A stretch of DNA of 8,676 bases from Geodermatophilaceae bacterium (GTDB lineage: Bacteria; Actinomycetota; Actinomycetes; Mycobacteriales; Geodermatophilaceae). Positions 1 to 6,069 of the stretch are shown in pieces. How positions within the stretch are numbered: position 1 is the first letter of the stretch; every line of letters starts with the position of its first letter. Location of the stretch: NCBI GenBank assembly GCA_013812385.1, contig JACCTM010000133.1, forward strand, positions 1-8,676, given 5' to 3'. Below the pieces are notes generated by a model. That model saw nothing but the letters and a program-made list of their open reading frames with translations. It was not told the DNA's origin and made no database searches. A program made the position numbers and the translations under genes.

Positions 1-385
1 CACTCGTAGCCTCCTCGCCGGTGCCGGCAATGACGACGTACGCGGCGGCTTCAACCCTGGGACCACCACCGCATACCTGGGCGATGGCAACGACGAGATA
101 TCCGCCAGCGGTGTCGTGGCTGTCCGCGCCTACGGCGAAGCGGGCAACGACACCCTCATCGGCGGCAGCCAAAGCGACTTCCTGTACGGCGGCACCGGCA
201 ACGACTACCTCGAGGGGGAGAGCGGGACTGATCACATGTTCGGAGAGAGCGGCAACGACACCTTCTACGCTCTAGCCGGCAGTTTGCCGGAACTCGACTA
301 CGTCAGCGGCGGCATCGGCTCCGAGAAGGCGACCATCGACAAAGCCGACTATGCGTGGGACGTCGAGCACATCACAGCGGTGTGA
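1..385 (+). CDS. RTX-type calcium-binding repeat protein, C-terminal part (5' end outside window)
   Basis: The frame is open from position 2 to a TGA at 383-385 and gives 127 residues; the gene starts left of the window. Glycine/aspartate nonapeptides of the hemolysin-type calcium-binding (RTX) class run through it, for example GAGND, GDGND, GEAGNDTLIGG, GGTGNDYLEG and GESGNDTF. In known RTX proteins these repeats fold as a parallel beta-roll that binds calcium outside the cell. After the repeats, about 40 non-repetitive residues end the protein (SGGIGSEKATIDKADYAWD), a common tail in such proteins. The catalytic or adhesive part, if any, would lie upstream, so substrate and function cannot be given. 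Export route is unknown because the N-terminus is missing. Confident on the repeat class, not on the role. Confidence 0.85.
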   Translation, partial: TRSLLAGAGNDDVRGGFNPGTTTAYLGDGNDEISASGVVAVRAYGEAGNDTLIGGSQSDFLYGGTGNDYLEGESGTDHMFGESGNDTFYALAGSLPELDYVSGGIGSEKATIDKADYAWDVEHITAV

Positions 386-406
386 GCACCCAGAGGGAGA
401 GAGCAC

Positions 407-1198
407 ATGGATCTCGGCTTGGAGGGCGTCCGCGTAGTGGTGACGGGCGGCAGTCGCGGCATCGGCCTCGGTATCGCCCATGCGCTAGCCCGTGAGGGTG
501 CATCATTGGGGCTCATCGCGCGAAACTCGGAGGTCCTCGCGCAAGCGGCTGCGTCCCTGCGCGAACACCGACGGACGGTCGTGACAGTGGCCGCCGACGT
601 GACCGACTTCGTCAGGTTGGCCGAGGCCGTCGACGACATAGCCGCACAACTGGGCGGCCTGGATCGGGTCGTGGCCAACGCTGGAGGCACGGTTGGCGGC
701 AACCTACTCGACTCCGATCCCCACGACTTCGTCGCCACCTACGCCCTCAACGCCGGGCACGCCGCCGCGCTCACGAAGGCGTCGGTGCCCTACCTACGTC
801 GAGTCGTCGGAGCGGCCGTAGTTTTCGTGGCATCGATCACCGGACTTCGGCCGGCTCCACGTACCGCCTATGCCGCCGCCAAGGCCGGGCAGATCCACCT
901 GGCCAGCACTCTGGCCCAAGAACTTGCACCGCTGGGGATCCGGGTCAACGCGATCAGCCCTGGCTCGATCATGTTCGACGGTGGCAGCTGGGACCGCTTT
1001 CAGCACGACAATCCGGAGGACTTCGATCAATTCGTACGGACGGAATTCCCAGCCGGGCGACTCGGTCGAGTGGAGGAGGTGGCCGACGTGGTCGCCTTTC
1101 TGCTCTCCGAGCGGTCGGCCTGGGTGACCGGCGCCAACATCGTCGTCGACGGTGGTCAGCGTTCGCCCAGCGCCCGCCGCTTCCGGCCCTCCGTCTAG
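407..1198 (+). CDS. Short-chain dehydrogenase/reductase (SDR), classical type
   Basis: A complete 263-residue oxidoreductase of normal length for classical SDRs. The Rossmann cofactor motif TGGSRGIG is at residues 13-20, the structural NAG at 91-93, the active-site Asn at 115, the catalytic Ser at 143 (VASITG), and the YxxxK pair Tyr155/Lys159. The PG loop after beta-6 is at 185-186 and the C-terminal VTGANIVVDGG at 240-250. Arg17 in the glycine motif and Arg39 after beta-2 suggest NADP(H), which is inference. Overall it resembles 3-oxoacyl-ACP reductase (FabG)-like and sugar-alcohol SDRs, but the substrate cannot be told. The ATG follows a purine-rich Shine-Dalgarno AGGGAGAGAG at 394-403. 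It starts 21 nt after the RTX gene, so the two are probably co-transcribed. It is convergent with the next minus-strand gene. Confidence 0.93.
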   Translation: MDLGLEGVRVVVTGGSRGIGLGIAHALAREGASLGLIARNSEVLAQAAASLREHRRTVVTVAADVTDFVRLAEAVDDIAAQLGGLDRVVANAGGTVGGNLLDSDPHDFVATYALNAGHAAALTKASVPYLRRVVGAAVVFVASITGLRPAPRTAYAAAKAGQIHLASTLAQELAPLGIRVNAISPGSIMFDGGSWDRFQHDNPEDFDQFVRTEFPAGRLGRVEEVADVVAFLLSERSAWVTGANIVVDGGQRSPSARRFRPSV

Positions 1199-1208
1199 CT
1201 CTGCGATT

Positions 1209-1230
1209 CCGGCCACGAGTCGATGACCGG
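1209..1230 (-). terminator. Weak hairpin between convergent genes, possible terminator
   Basis: The 33-bp gap between the SDR stop and the stop of the minus-strand gene holds CCGGCCA (1209-1215) and TGACCGG (1224-1230). These form a 7-bp stem with one imperfect pair and an 8-nt loop. Read on the minus strand, the imperfect pair becomes a G-U wobble. That RNA would form just after the papain-like gene's stop codon. There is no T-tract, so this is a weak candidate. Confidence 0.22.
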
Positions 1231-1231
1231 C

Positions 1232-1840
1232 TCAGAAGTCCAGCAGGGCGTACGGCTGCGGATCACCTCGATTGGTCCTGATCGTGCTATCCGCTTCGAT
1301 GGTGACCCGGACCCGGTCGTCGTGGGGATGATTCGGGTCATAAACCGACAACCGTGTCTTGTCCGAATCCTCCTGCATCGCATAGGCAAGGACGACATGG
1401 TGCTTGCTGAGCACGGCTGGATTCCAGGACAGCGCCCGAACGAGTCCGACACAGCTCGGGCGGCCGTCCTCGAGATCGCCCCGAACCGCGGCCAGCGTCC
1501 GAGCCGTCGCTCGGCGTCTGGCGGTGACCCGGGTTGGCAACTGCAGGGCCAGATAGCGCAGTGGACCTCCGGGTAGCCCCAGGCTCTCGATCTGGGCCGA
1601 GACGAGTTGATCGACGAAGGCAGGCTGCGCAGGTGTCGCCGTATCTGGGATCGGCTCCCCAGCCAGCCAGCGTTCGAGGCTGAACTGCACCATGCCGCCG
1701 CACAACCCGCCGTACACACGCCCGACCGAACGCCGATGGAAGCGGATGTCGGCACCCTTGAGCCACACGTTCCCGAACGGAAACCCGTCCCGACTGGGCC
1801 GGAAGTCGACCGACAGCGTGCGCCCGGACCATGCGGTCAC
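1232..1840 (-). CDS. Papain-like-fold (C39-like) protein of uncharacterised family
   Basis: A 202-residue protein on the minus strand. An N-terminal FRPSRDGFPFGN (13-24) precedes GGLCGGM (44-50), with Cys47 in the position expected of a cysteine-peptidase nucleophile at the start of a helix. Then come LGLPGGPLRY (87-96), SKHHVVLAY (145-153) with His147/148, and VYDPNHPHDD (166-175) with Asp168 and Asn170. This Cys...His...Asp/Asn order fits a papain-like or C39-like fold. From memory it matches a family of actinobacterial and fungal hypothetical proteins with F-x-PS-x-DGF, GLCGGM and YDPN motifs; activity is unproven. No signal peptide or membrane segment is seen. The GTG start is bounded upstream by an in-frame TAG at 1841-1843, and the ribosome site is weak. 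It lies 61 bp downstream of the cei-like gene on the same strand and may be co-transcribed with it. A bacteriocin-processing C39 peptidase is unlikely because there is no transporter domain. Confidence 0.72.
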   Translation of the reverse strand: MTAWSGRTLSVDFRPSRDGFPFGNVWLKGADIRFHRRSVGRVYGGLCGGMVQFSLERWLAGEPIPDTATPAQPAFVDQLVSAQIESLGLPGGPLRYLALQLPTRVTARRRATARTLAAVRGDLEDGRPSCVGLVRALSWNPAVLSKHHVVLAYAMQEDSDKTRLSVYDPNHPHDDRVRVTIEADSTIRTNRGDPQPYALLDF

Positions 1841-1901
1841 CTAGCCGGCACCTGAACGGCATGAGCCACATCAGCGGTCCAACCAGCACTGTCTGGCCGC
1901 A

Positions 1902-2582
1902 TCAGGCGCTGGGCTCAGGCTCGACCTCCACCGTCTCGGACGGATCTGCCGTCGCGCAGGCGGTGACGGTGGGGGCCACGGGCGTGGCGATCGCGATTGC
2001 GACCGCCTCGGGCGCGGCCAGTGTCGCGTAGTCCGGTCCCAGAACTACGTCGATCAGGTCATCGGAGCGGATGTCCCGGACCAGAGTGATGCCCGGGACG
2101 AAGAGAGCGACGAAGGCCGCCTGCTCAGCGCCGCGCGGCCCGTAGCGCAATTCACCGACGGCGAGGACCTCCCGTCCGCTTCGGTCGTTGTCGGTGGCTT
2201 CGACCAAGAACCCCCGGCCGACGAACTCCGCGGTCGCCTGCGCCGCCAGTCCCGCGGTGTCGGTGCCGTTGAGAACCCGCACTCGCACGGTGGCCGGATC
2301 CATCTCGGTCACGGTCGGTGGCGCCGGGCAGGCATCCGCGACGGAGCTCGGGCGGGCCTGGTCGGTCTGCAAGACCTTGAACCACACACCCAGCGCGATC
2401 ACCGCGAGAACGACAAGAAAGATCAGCGGCGGGATCGGCCGGCGTGAGGACACGCGTGGCCGCACCGGCGGCCTGGCCGGGGCCGTCCGTGCTGGTCCCG
2501 CCGAGGCAGGGGTGGCCGGGGGAGGCGGAGGGGGCGCGTAACTGGCCGAAGTGGGGCGTGTCGCGGGGGAGTCAGGCGCCAT
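1902..2582 (-). CDS. cei: Cei-like envelope integrity protein with LytR_C domain
   Basis: A 226-residue protein built as a proline/alanine-rich cytoplasmic N-terminus (1-49), one membrane helix (about 50-69, IPPLIFLVVLAVIALGVWF), an extracytoplasmic linker and a LytR_C domain. The domain begins at TVRVRVLNGTDTAGLA (98-113) and ends near DDLIDVVLGPDYATLA (174-189). Residues after 190 are low-complexity. Two cysteines, 85 and 209, both lie outside the membrane and could pair. Size, topology and position (divergent from DUF4193) match M. tuberculosis Rv2700/Cei, needed for envelope integrity; its biochemical role is unclear. The ATG at 2582 was chosen although the frame stays open upstream to 2813. 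The extra 77 residues show no family similarity, and a -10-like hexamer lies just upstream of this ATG with no Shine-Dalgarno. Symbol assigned by domain and synteny, not by alignment. Confidence 0.82.
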   Translation of the reverse strand: MAPDSPATRPTSASYAPPPPPPATPASAGPARTAPARPPVRPRVSSRRPIPPLIFLVVLAVIALGVWFKVLQTDQARPSSVADACPAPPTVTEMDPATVRVRVLNGTDTAGLAAQATAEFVGRGFLVEATDNDRSGREVLAVGELRYGPRGAEQAAFVALFVPGITLVRDIRSDDLIDVVLGPDYATLAAPEAVAIAIATPVAPTVTACATADPSETVEVEPEPSA

Positions 2583-2592
2583 GGTGTGGGTC

Positions 2593-2598
2593 AGAGTA
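2593..2598 (-). promoter_or_regulatory. Candidate -10 element for the cei-like gene
   Basis: On the minus strand the hexamer TACTCT (TANNNT pattern) ends 10 nt before the ATG at 2582. The predicted transcript start lies about 3-4 nt before the ATG, so the mRNA would be nearly leaderless. This fits the absence of any Shine-Dalgarno in the sequence before the start. No good -35 box is visible. Confidence 0.38.
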
Positions 2599-2656
2599 AA
2601 TGGTGTTGCACCGGATGCGCAGACGCCACGGCGGAGGGGCGTCAATCCGGCATCCG

Positions 2657-2738
2657 TGGGTAACGGGGTACATTCGCGCGCGCCTGCTCCAGCCGGTGGC
2701 GAGCGCGGGCACAATTCGGTGCCTCGCTGCGTTACCCA
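2657..2738. repeat. 9-bp inverted repeat in the divergent cei/DUF4193 control region
   Basis: TGGGTAACG at 2657-2665 and its exact complement CGTTACCCA at 2730-2738 lie 64 bp apart in the 231-bp gap between the divergent starts at 2582 and 2814. The left arm lies just before a TACATT (2669-2674), which could be a plus-strand -10. The spacing is too wide for a simple hairpin; two operator half-sites are possible. Such a 9-bp match could also arise by chance. Confidence 0.3.
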
Positions 2739-2813
2739 GACGCGGTGCTCGGATCGAGCTCCGTACAGACCGCAATCTGGCGGCAGACATCCCCTGGAGG
2801 GACGCATACCCAT

Positions 2814-3113
2814 ATGGCTACTGACTACGACGCCCCCCGCCGCAACGAGGCTGATGAGCTCGGCGAGGATTCACTAGAGGAGCTCAAGGCCCGTCGGGCC
2901 GAGGCGCAAGCAGCATCGGTCGACGTCGACGAGACGGATTTCAACGAGAGCCTCGAACTCCCGGGCGCCGATCTGTCCAACGAAGAGCTGACCGTGCGAG
3001 TCCTGCCCAAACAAGAGGACGAGTTCACCTGCTCGTCGTGCTTCCTGGTGCATCACCGCAGTCGGTTGGCTGGCACCCGCAAGGGCGCCCCGATCTGTCG
3101 CGACTGCGCCTAG
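2814..3113 (+). CDS. DUF4193 family protein with four-cysteine zinc-ribbon-like motif
   Basis: A 99-residue acidic protein. MATDYDAPRR at the N-terminus, SLEELKARR (20-28), a conserved ELPGADLS (48-55), then DEFTCSSCFLVHHRSRLA (69-86) and ICRDCA (94-99). Cys73, 76, 95 and 98 form two CxxC pairs, which suggests a zinc ribbon. Length and sequence closely resemble M. tuberculosis Rv2699c (about 100 residues). The family is conserved across Actinobacteria and its function is unknown; a nucleic-acid or protein contact role for the ribbon is only inference. The ATG at 2814 was preferred over an upstream in-frame start at 2745 because family members begin with MATDYDAP. GGAGG at 2796-2800 serves as ribosome site, 13 nt from the ATG, somewhat long. 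It is divergent from the cei-like gene, as in mycobacteria. Confidence 0.93.
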   Translation: MATDYDAPRRNEADELGEDSLEELKARRAEAQAASVDVDETDFNESLELPGADLSNEELTVRVLPKQEDEFTCSSCFLVHHRSRLAGTRKGAPICRDCA

Positions 3114-3120
3114 TCGGCAC

Positions 3121-3969
3121 ATGCCGCGACGACAGGGGTCCATATCACCCGAGGCGGAGTCGACCGCGTCAGCCGATGAGGCCCCTGCGCTGTCCAAGGC
3201 AGCCGGCGCGCTCAGCGACGCGGTTGCTCGACTGACCGGTGGACGTGCGGCTGACGACGGGCTCGAAGTTGACCGGAGCGGCGCGGCATCCGCGCTGAGT
3301 GGCGTCGTCTCCGGTCTGGCCTCCGCGGTCAAGGCCAGCGGCAAGGGCGCCCTGGTGGGTGGCGGTTTCCTGGCCGAGCTGCTGGTCACTACCGCCACCC
3401 GACTTCCGCTCCGCGACAAGGCGACTCTGCTGGGCCAACACCCCGCACTGGACACCGAGGAAGTCGCCGACAGCCTGACGGGCGCTGCCGCGCGAGTCAC
3501 CGGCACGATCGGGGGTGCGGCCGGGGGCCTTGCCGCGGCGCAGTGGTTCGCCACGCCGAGCCTGATCGCGCTACCCGTCGAACTAGCTGCCGAGACCCTG
3601 CTGGTGGCGGCGGTCGAGCTGAAGCTGGTCGCCGAGTTGCACGAGATCTACGACGCCCGGCCTACGGGCGAGCTCAGCGAGCGAGCCAATGCCTACCTCG
3701 GTTCGTGGACCGCGCAGCGGGGGCTCAACGGGGATGGCCACACCGTCGGGCTGGCCGCTCGGCTGGCCTCGTCCGGGGGGTCGGCTTTGCGCAAGCGGAT
3801 CACCGGGAGGCTGGCCCGCAATCTGGGTTCGTTCCTGCCGTTCCTGGCCGGCGCCGTCGTCGGCGCCCGGAACAACTCCTCGGGTACCCGCAAGCTGGGC
3901 GAACGGCTGCGTGCAGACCTCGCCATCAAGCCTCAGCGGATCTCCAGCCAGCGACTCGGCACGCTCTGA
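3121..3969 (+). CDS. Conserved-looking actinobacterial protein of unknown function, membrane-associated
   Basis: A 282-residue protein I cannot assign to a named family. Residues 1-55 are polar and low in structure. Then come Ala/Gly-rich amphipathic stretches (56-95) and a likely conserved RLPLRDKATLLGQHP (94-108). A long hydrophobic region (128-173) follows, ending in the distinctive AVELKLVAELHEIYDARP (164-181). A basic helix (RKRITGRLARN, 224-234) leads to a final hydrophobic hairpin FLPFLAGAVVGARNN (238-252) and a GTRKLGERLRADL tail (255-267). This looks like a membrane-inserting or peripheral protein without a signal peptide. The helix pattern is vaguely like EcsC-type proteins, which is weak inference. 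It starts 7 nt after the DUF4193 stop with no clear ribosome site, suggesting translational coupling. In M. tuberculosis this slot holds a DUF3093 gene, absent here. Confidence 0.75.
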   Translation: MPRRQGSISPEAESTASADEAPALSKAAGALSDAVARLTGGRAADDGLEVDRSGAASALSGVVSGLASAVKASGKGALVGGGFLAELLVTTATRLPLRDKATLLGQHPALDTEEVADSLTGAAARVTGTIGGAAGGLAAAQWFATPSLIALPVELAAETLLVAAVELKLVAELHEIYDARPTGELSERANAYLGSWTAQRGLNGDGHTVGLAARLASSGGSALRKRITGRLARNLGSFLPFLAGAVVGARNNSSGTRKLGERLRADLAIKPQRISSQRLGTL

Positions 3970-3970
3970 T

Positions 3971-3987
3971 TGCGGGCCCGGCCCGCA
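3971..3987 (+). terminator. Perfect GC-rich hairpin after the 282-residue gene
   Basis: TGCGGGC (3971-3977), loop CCG, GCCCGCA (3981-3987): a perfect 7-bp stem beginning one base after the stop codon at 3967-3969. There is no T-tract, so it may be a U-less terminator, as proposed for some actinobacteria, or an mRNA-stabilising end. It lies directly upstream of the candidate dut promoter, which fits a transcription-unit boundary. Confidence 0.45.
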
Positions 3988-3989
3988 GG

Positions 3990-4018
3990 CAGACGACTCC
4001 AACCCTCACGGGTAGCGT
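3990..4018 (+). promoter_or_regulatory. Candidate leaderless promoter of dut
   Basis: The -10-like TAGCGT at 4013-4018 ends 6 nt before the GTG start at 4025, so transcription would begin at about the first base of the start codon. A -35-like CAGACG (3990-3995) keeps the GAC core of TTGACN at a 17-bp spacing. No Shine-Dalgarno is present before the GTG. The same arrangement recurs at two other genes in the window. Confidence 0.55.
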
Positions 4019-4024
4019 GCTGGC

Positions 4025-4570
4025 GTGCCCAGAGCAGTTCACCCTCCGGGTCAAGTCCAGCAACCCGTGGTCGACGTACAGATTCTCGGCGGGTCCCTGC
4101 CGTCCTATGCAATGCCCGATGACGCCGGCGCCGACCTGTCGATCGCCGAAGATGTCGAACTCGGCCCGGGTGAGCGTGCGCTCGTCGGCACAGGCATCGC
4201 GATCGCCCTCCCGGTCGGATTCGCCGGGTTCGTGCATCCCCGCTCCGGGCTGGCCGCCCGCTGCGGAGTGACGTTGGTCAATGCTCCGGGCACGATCGAC
4301 GCCGGCTACCGCGGCGAGATCAAGCTCAACTTGATCAACCTCGACCCGCGTACCCCGGTCTCTTTACACCGCGGGGATCGGGTCGCTCAATTGATCATCC
4401 AACCCGTCGCCACGGCCACGTTCCGGGAATGCGTCGATCTGACGGACTCCGCGCGCGGCAGCGGGGGTCACGGTTCGACAGGTGGGTTCGATGGCACTGC
4501 GGGGCAAACGCCGCTCGGTCAGGGCCAGCTGGACGCAGAAGCGCTCGGCGCACCGAAGCAGAGGAGCTGA
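4025..4570 (+). CDS. dut: Deoxyuridine 5'-triphosphate nucleotidohydrolase (dUTPase)
   Basis: Hydrolyses dUTP to dUMP and pyrophosphate, keeping uracil out of DNA and feeding dTMP synthesis; acts in the cytoplasm as a homotrimer with magnesium. All five motifs of trimeric dUTPases are present: I DAGADL (33-38), II HPRSGLA (71-77), III GTIDAGYRGE (89-98) with catalytic Asp92, IV RGDRVAQL (116-123), V RGSGGHGSTGG (144-154). In motif V, His149 takes the place of the usual base-stacking Phe, as in M. tuberculosis dUTPase. The protein has 181 residues, longer than the roughly 154 of the mycobacterial enzyme: about 9 extra residues at the N-terminus and a 27-residue tail after motif V. The GTG at 4025 is supported by the leaderless promoter; a GTG 14 codons later would better match family length. 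The next gene's ribosome site lies inside the dut 3' end. Confidence 0.97.
   Translation: MPRAVHPPGQVQQPVVDVQILGGSLPSYAMPDDAGADLSIAEDVELGPGERALVGTGIAIALPVGFAGFVHPRSGLAARCGVTLVNAPGTIDAGYRGEIKLNLINLDPRTPVSLHRGDRVAQLIIQPVATATFRECVDLTDSARGSGGHGSTGGFDGTAGQTPLGQGQLDAEALGAPKQRS
4561..4566 (+). promoter_or_regulatory. Shine-Dalgarno of the DUF3710 gene inside the dut 3' end
   Basis: GAGGAG lies in the last codons of dut, 10 nt before the ATG at 4577. Its placement couples translation of the DUF3710 gene to dut and supports a two-gene operon. Confidence 0.65.
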
Positions 4571-4576
4571 CCGAGA

Positions 4577-5305
4577 ATGCCGTTCGGACGCAAGCGTCGT
4601 CTCGATCGAAGTGCCCGCGAACGCGGGGTAGCGCCCGAGGTCGAGGATCGTCATCACGACGACGAGCGCGAGGCGACCACCGGGCCCTACGACGTCACCG
4701 ATGCCGTCGAGGACGATCTCGAGCGGGTCGACTTCGGGGCGCTGCAGATTCCGAAGACCACCGGTAACGACCTCCGGGTCAGTCTGGACGCCAAGGGGCG
4801 CGTGATATCGGTCTCGATCCATCGCGACGACTCGGCAATGCAGATCGGCGCGTACGCGGCCCCACGCAATGGAACAATCTGGACCGATCTGTGGCCAGAG
4901 CTCGTTGCGACTATCAGCAGCCAGGGCGGGCGAGCCAATCAGACCGAAGGTCCGTTCGGGCCCGAACTGGCGGCTGAACTCGCTCCGTCGCGCACCGGTA
5001 GCGGTGGCAGCGCCTGTGGCAAGGACGGGGAGAAGCCCGCTCGTCGGCCGGCGCGGTTCGTCGGGGTGGATGGGCCGCGTTGGTTCGTCCGAGCGGTGCT
5101 GACCGGTCCAGCCGCCACCGACGAAAACGCCGCCGAACCGTTGCTGGAGACCTTGCGCGAGGTGATCGTCGTGCGCGGATCCGACCCACGGCCGGTACGC
5201 GAACCATTGACGCTGAAGCTGCCCGCCGAACTCGCCGAGCAGTTCGGGCAGATGGTCGACGGTGACGTCGACAAGCCTCCGCCGGCGCCCAGCATCACGA
5301 TCTGA
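4577..5305 (+). CDS. DUF3710 family protein
   Basis: A 242-residue soluble protein matching the actinobacterial DUF3710 family (M. tuberculosis Rv2696c in the same position after dut). A basic then acidic, probably disordered N-terminus (1-48) precedes VDFGALQIP (51-59). The core follows: IGAYAAPRNGTIWTDLW (90-106), QGGRANQTEGPFGPELAAE (116-134) and the conserved FVGVDGPRWFVRAVLTGPAA (161-180). The end of the core is PLLETLREVIVVRGSDPRPVREPLTLKLP (188-216). A Gly/Lys/Arg-rich loop (about 138-158) between the two core halves seems a little longer than I recall in relatives. No signal peptide or membrane helix is seen. Function is unknown; the steady link with dut suggests a conserved housekeeping role. 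It starts 6 nt after the dut stop with a good ribosome site. Gene identity is secure, role is not. Confidence 0.92.
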   Translation: MPFGRKRRLDRSARERGVAPEVEDRHHDDEREATTGPYDVTDAVEDDLERVDFGALQIPKTTGNDLRVSLDAKGRVISVSIHRDDSAMQIGAYAAPRNGTIWTDLWPELVATISSQGGRANQTEGPFGPELAAELAPSRTGSGGSACGKDGEKPARRPARFVGVDGPRWFVRAVLTGPAATDENAAEPLLETLREVIVVRGSDPRPVREPLTLKLPAELAEQFGQMVDGDVDKPPPAPSITI

Positions 5306-5315
5306 CCGGTCGATC

Positions 5316-5321
5316 TACCCT
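5316..5321 (+). promoter_or_regulatory. Candidate leaderless -10 element of the DinB/SCP gene
   Basis: TACCCT ends 6 nt before an in-frame GTG at 5328, the same spacing as at dut and the OB-fold gene. It lies in the 22-bp gap after the DUF3710 stop, where no Shine-Dalgarno is seen. No convincing -35 was found around 5293. The element argues for starting the gene at 5328 rather than at the upstream ATG 5262. Confidence 0.5.
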
Positions 5322-5327
5322 GAGTCG

Positions 5328-6062
5328 GTGCGTCCACCGGCCTTTCGCGACGTCCGTCGGGGCCTGCAGGCCCAATGGGCGATCCTGAGCACGGCCCTGG
5401 CCGACGCCGACCCTGCCGCGCCGAGCCGGGTGGCCGGCTGGGCGGTGGCCGACCTCGAACGGCACCTCGTCCACACCGGGCAAAGTCTCGGCCGACTCGC
5501 CGCTGGGCCGACCACCACCGGCCCGATCACCGGCATCGAGGGGTGGGCGGCTGCCTTGCCCGGGCTCGCCGACCGGATCGCGCAGGAAGTGGCCGGCACG
5601 GCCGCCCCTTCGCTGGTCGAGATGGCGCCGATTACCCTCGGTGTCCTCGACACTGCCGACCCAGATCGGCCGGTGGCCCAGTGGACGGGGATACACCGGC
5701 TGGGCGACGCGACGCTGTTCAGGCTCGTCGATGCGGTCGTTCACGCGCTGGACCTGCCCGACCCGCCGGCGCCGGATCCCGGCGCGGAACGCATCGTCGT
5801 ACGAGCGCTGGCTGGCCTGCTTGCCGGACGGGCGCCGGGGCGCAGCGTCGAGTTCAGGGTGCCACCGGCCGCCGCAGTACAACTGATCGGCGGTCCGCGG
5901 CACACCCGGGGTACGCCACCGGCTGTCGTGGAAACGGACCCGGCCACCTTCCTGCAGCTGGCTACCGGGCGGATGGCGTGGAGCGTTGCGGTGGAACGCG
6001 GCCGGCTGCGAGCCAGCGGAGAACGTACCGATCTTTCGCCTCTCCTACCACTGCTGAGTTGA
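5328..6062 (+). CDS. Maleylpyruvate isomerase-like (DinB-fold) protein with C-terminal bacterial SCP domain
   Basis: A 244-residue two-domain protein. The N-terminal part resembles the mycothiol-dependent maleylpyruvate isomerase N domain (DinB fold): GWAVADLERHLVHTG (37-51) and LFRLVDAVVHALDLP (130-144). His46, Asp135 and His139 take the positions of the family's metal-binding His, Glu/Asp and His. The C-terminal part has the marks of the bacterial sterol-carrier-like (SCP_3) domain: RHTRGTPPAVVETDPATFLQLATGRMAW and RASGERTDLSPLLPLL. Such proteins are usually named sterol carrier family protein in actinobacteria. The ligand and any thiol-dependent reaction are unknown. The GTG at 5328 was chosen because of the -10-like element. 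The longer frame from ATG 5262 would overlap DUF3710 by 44 bp and add 22 Arg/Ser-rich residues. The hydrolase gene follows after 7 nt, so the two likely form one unit. Confidence 0.88.
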   Translation: MRPPAFRDVRRGLQAQWAILSTALADADPAAPSRVAGWAVADLERHLVHTGQSLGRLAAGPTTTGPITGIEGWAAALPGLADRIAQEVAGTAAPSLVEMAPITLGVLDTADPDRPVAQWTGIHRLGDATLFRLVDAVVHALDLPDPPAPDPGAERIVVRALAGLLAGRAPGRSVEFRVPPAAAVQLIGGPRHTRGTPPAVVETDPATFLQLATGRMAWSVAVERGRLRASGERTDLSPLLPLLS

Positions 6063-6069
6063 GGCACGC

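Noticed and set aside
1338..1889. Alternative minus-strand frames (1338-1889 and 1195-1755) over the papain-like gene
   Set aside because: They lack motifs and are Arg/Ser-rich; only the 1232-1840 frame shows ordered conserved motifs.
1883..1896. Near-palindrome CCAGCACTGTCTGG between cei and the papain-like gene
   Set aside because: Only 4 bp of outer stem pair cleanly and there is no T-tract, so it supports neither a terminator nor an operator.
2583..2813. Longer start for the cei-like gene at 2813, and a longer start for DUF4193 at 2745
   Set aside because: Both extensions run into each other across the divergent control region and show no family-like sequence. The shorter starts match family N-termini (MATDYDAP) or the expected length and topology (Cei).
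3543..4271. Long plus-strand frame across the 282-residue gene and dut
   Set aside because: Composition is Arg/Gly/Pro-rich as expected from out-of-frame GC-rich DNA, and it straddles two better-supported genes.
4714..5035. Gly/Lys-rich loop in the DUF3710 protein as an inserted element
   Set aside because: The loop sits where relatives also vary, is only a few residues longer than I recall, and has no repeat or frame disruption.
5262..5327. Upstream ATG start for the DinB/SCP gene
   Set aside because: It would overlap DUF3710 by 44 bp and add an Arg/Ser-rich stretch that looks like shadow reading of the DUF3710 tail. The GTG at 5328 has a well-placed -10-like element.
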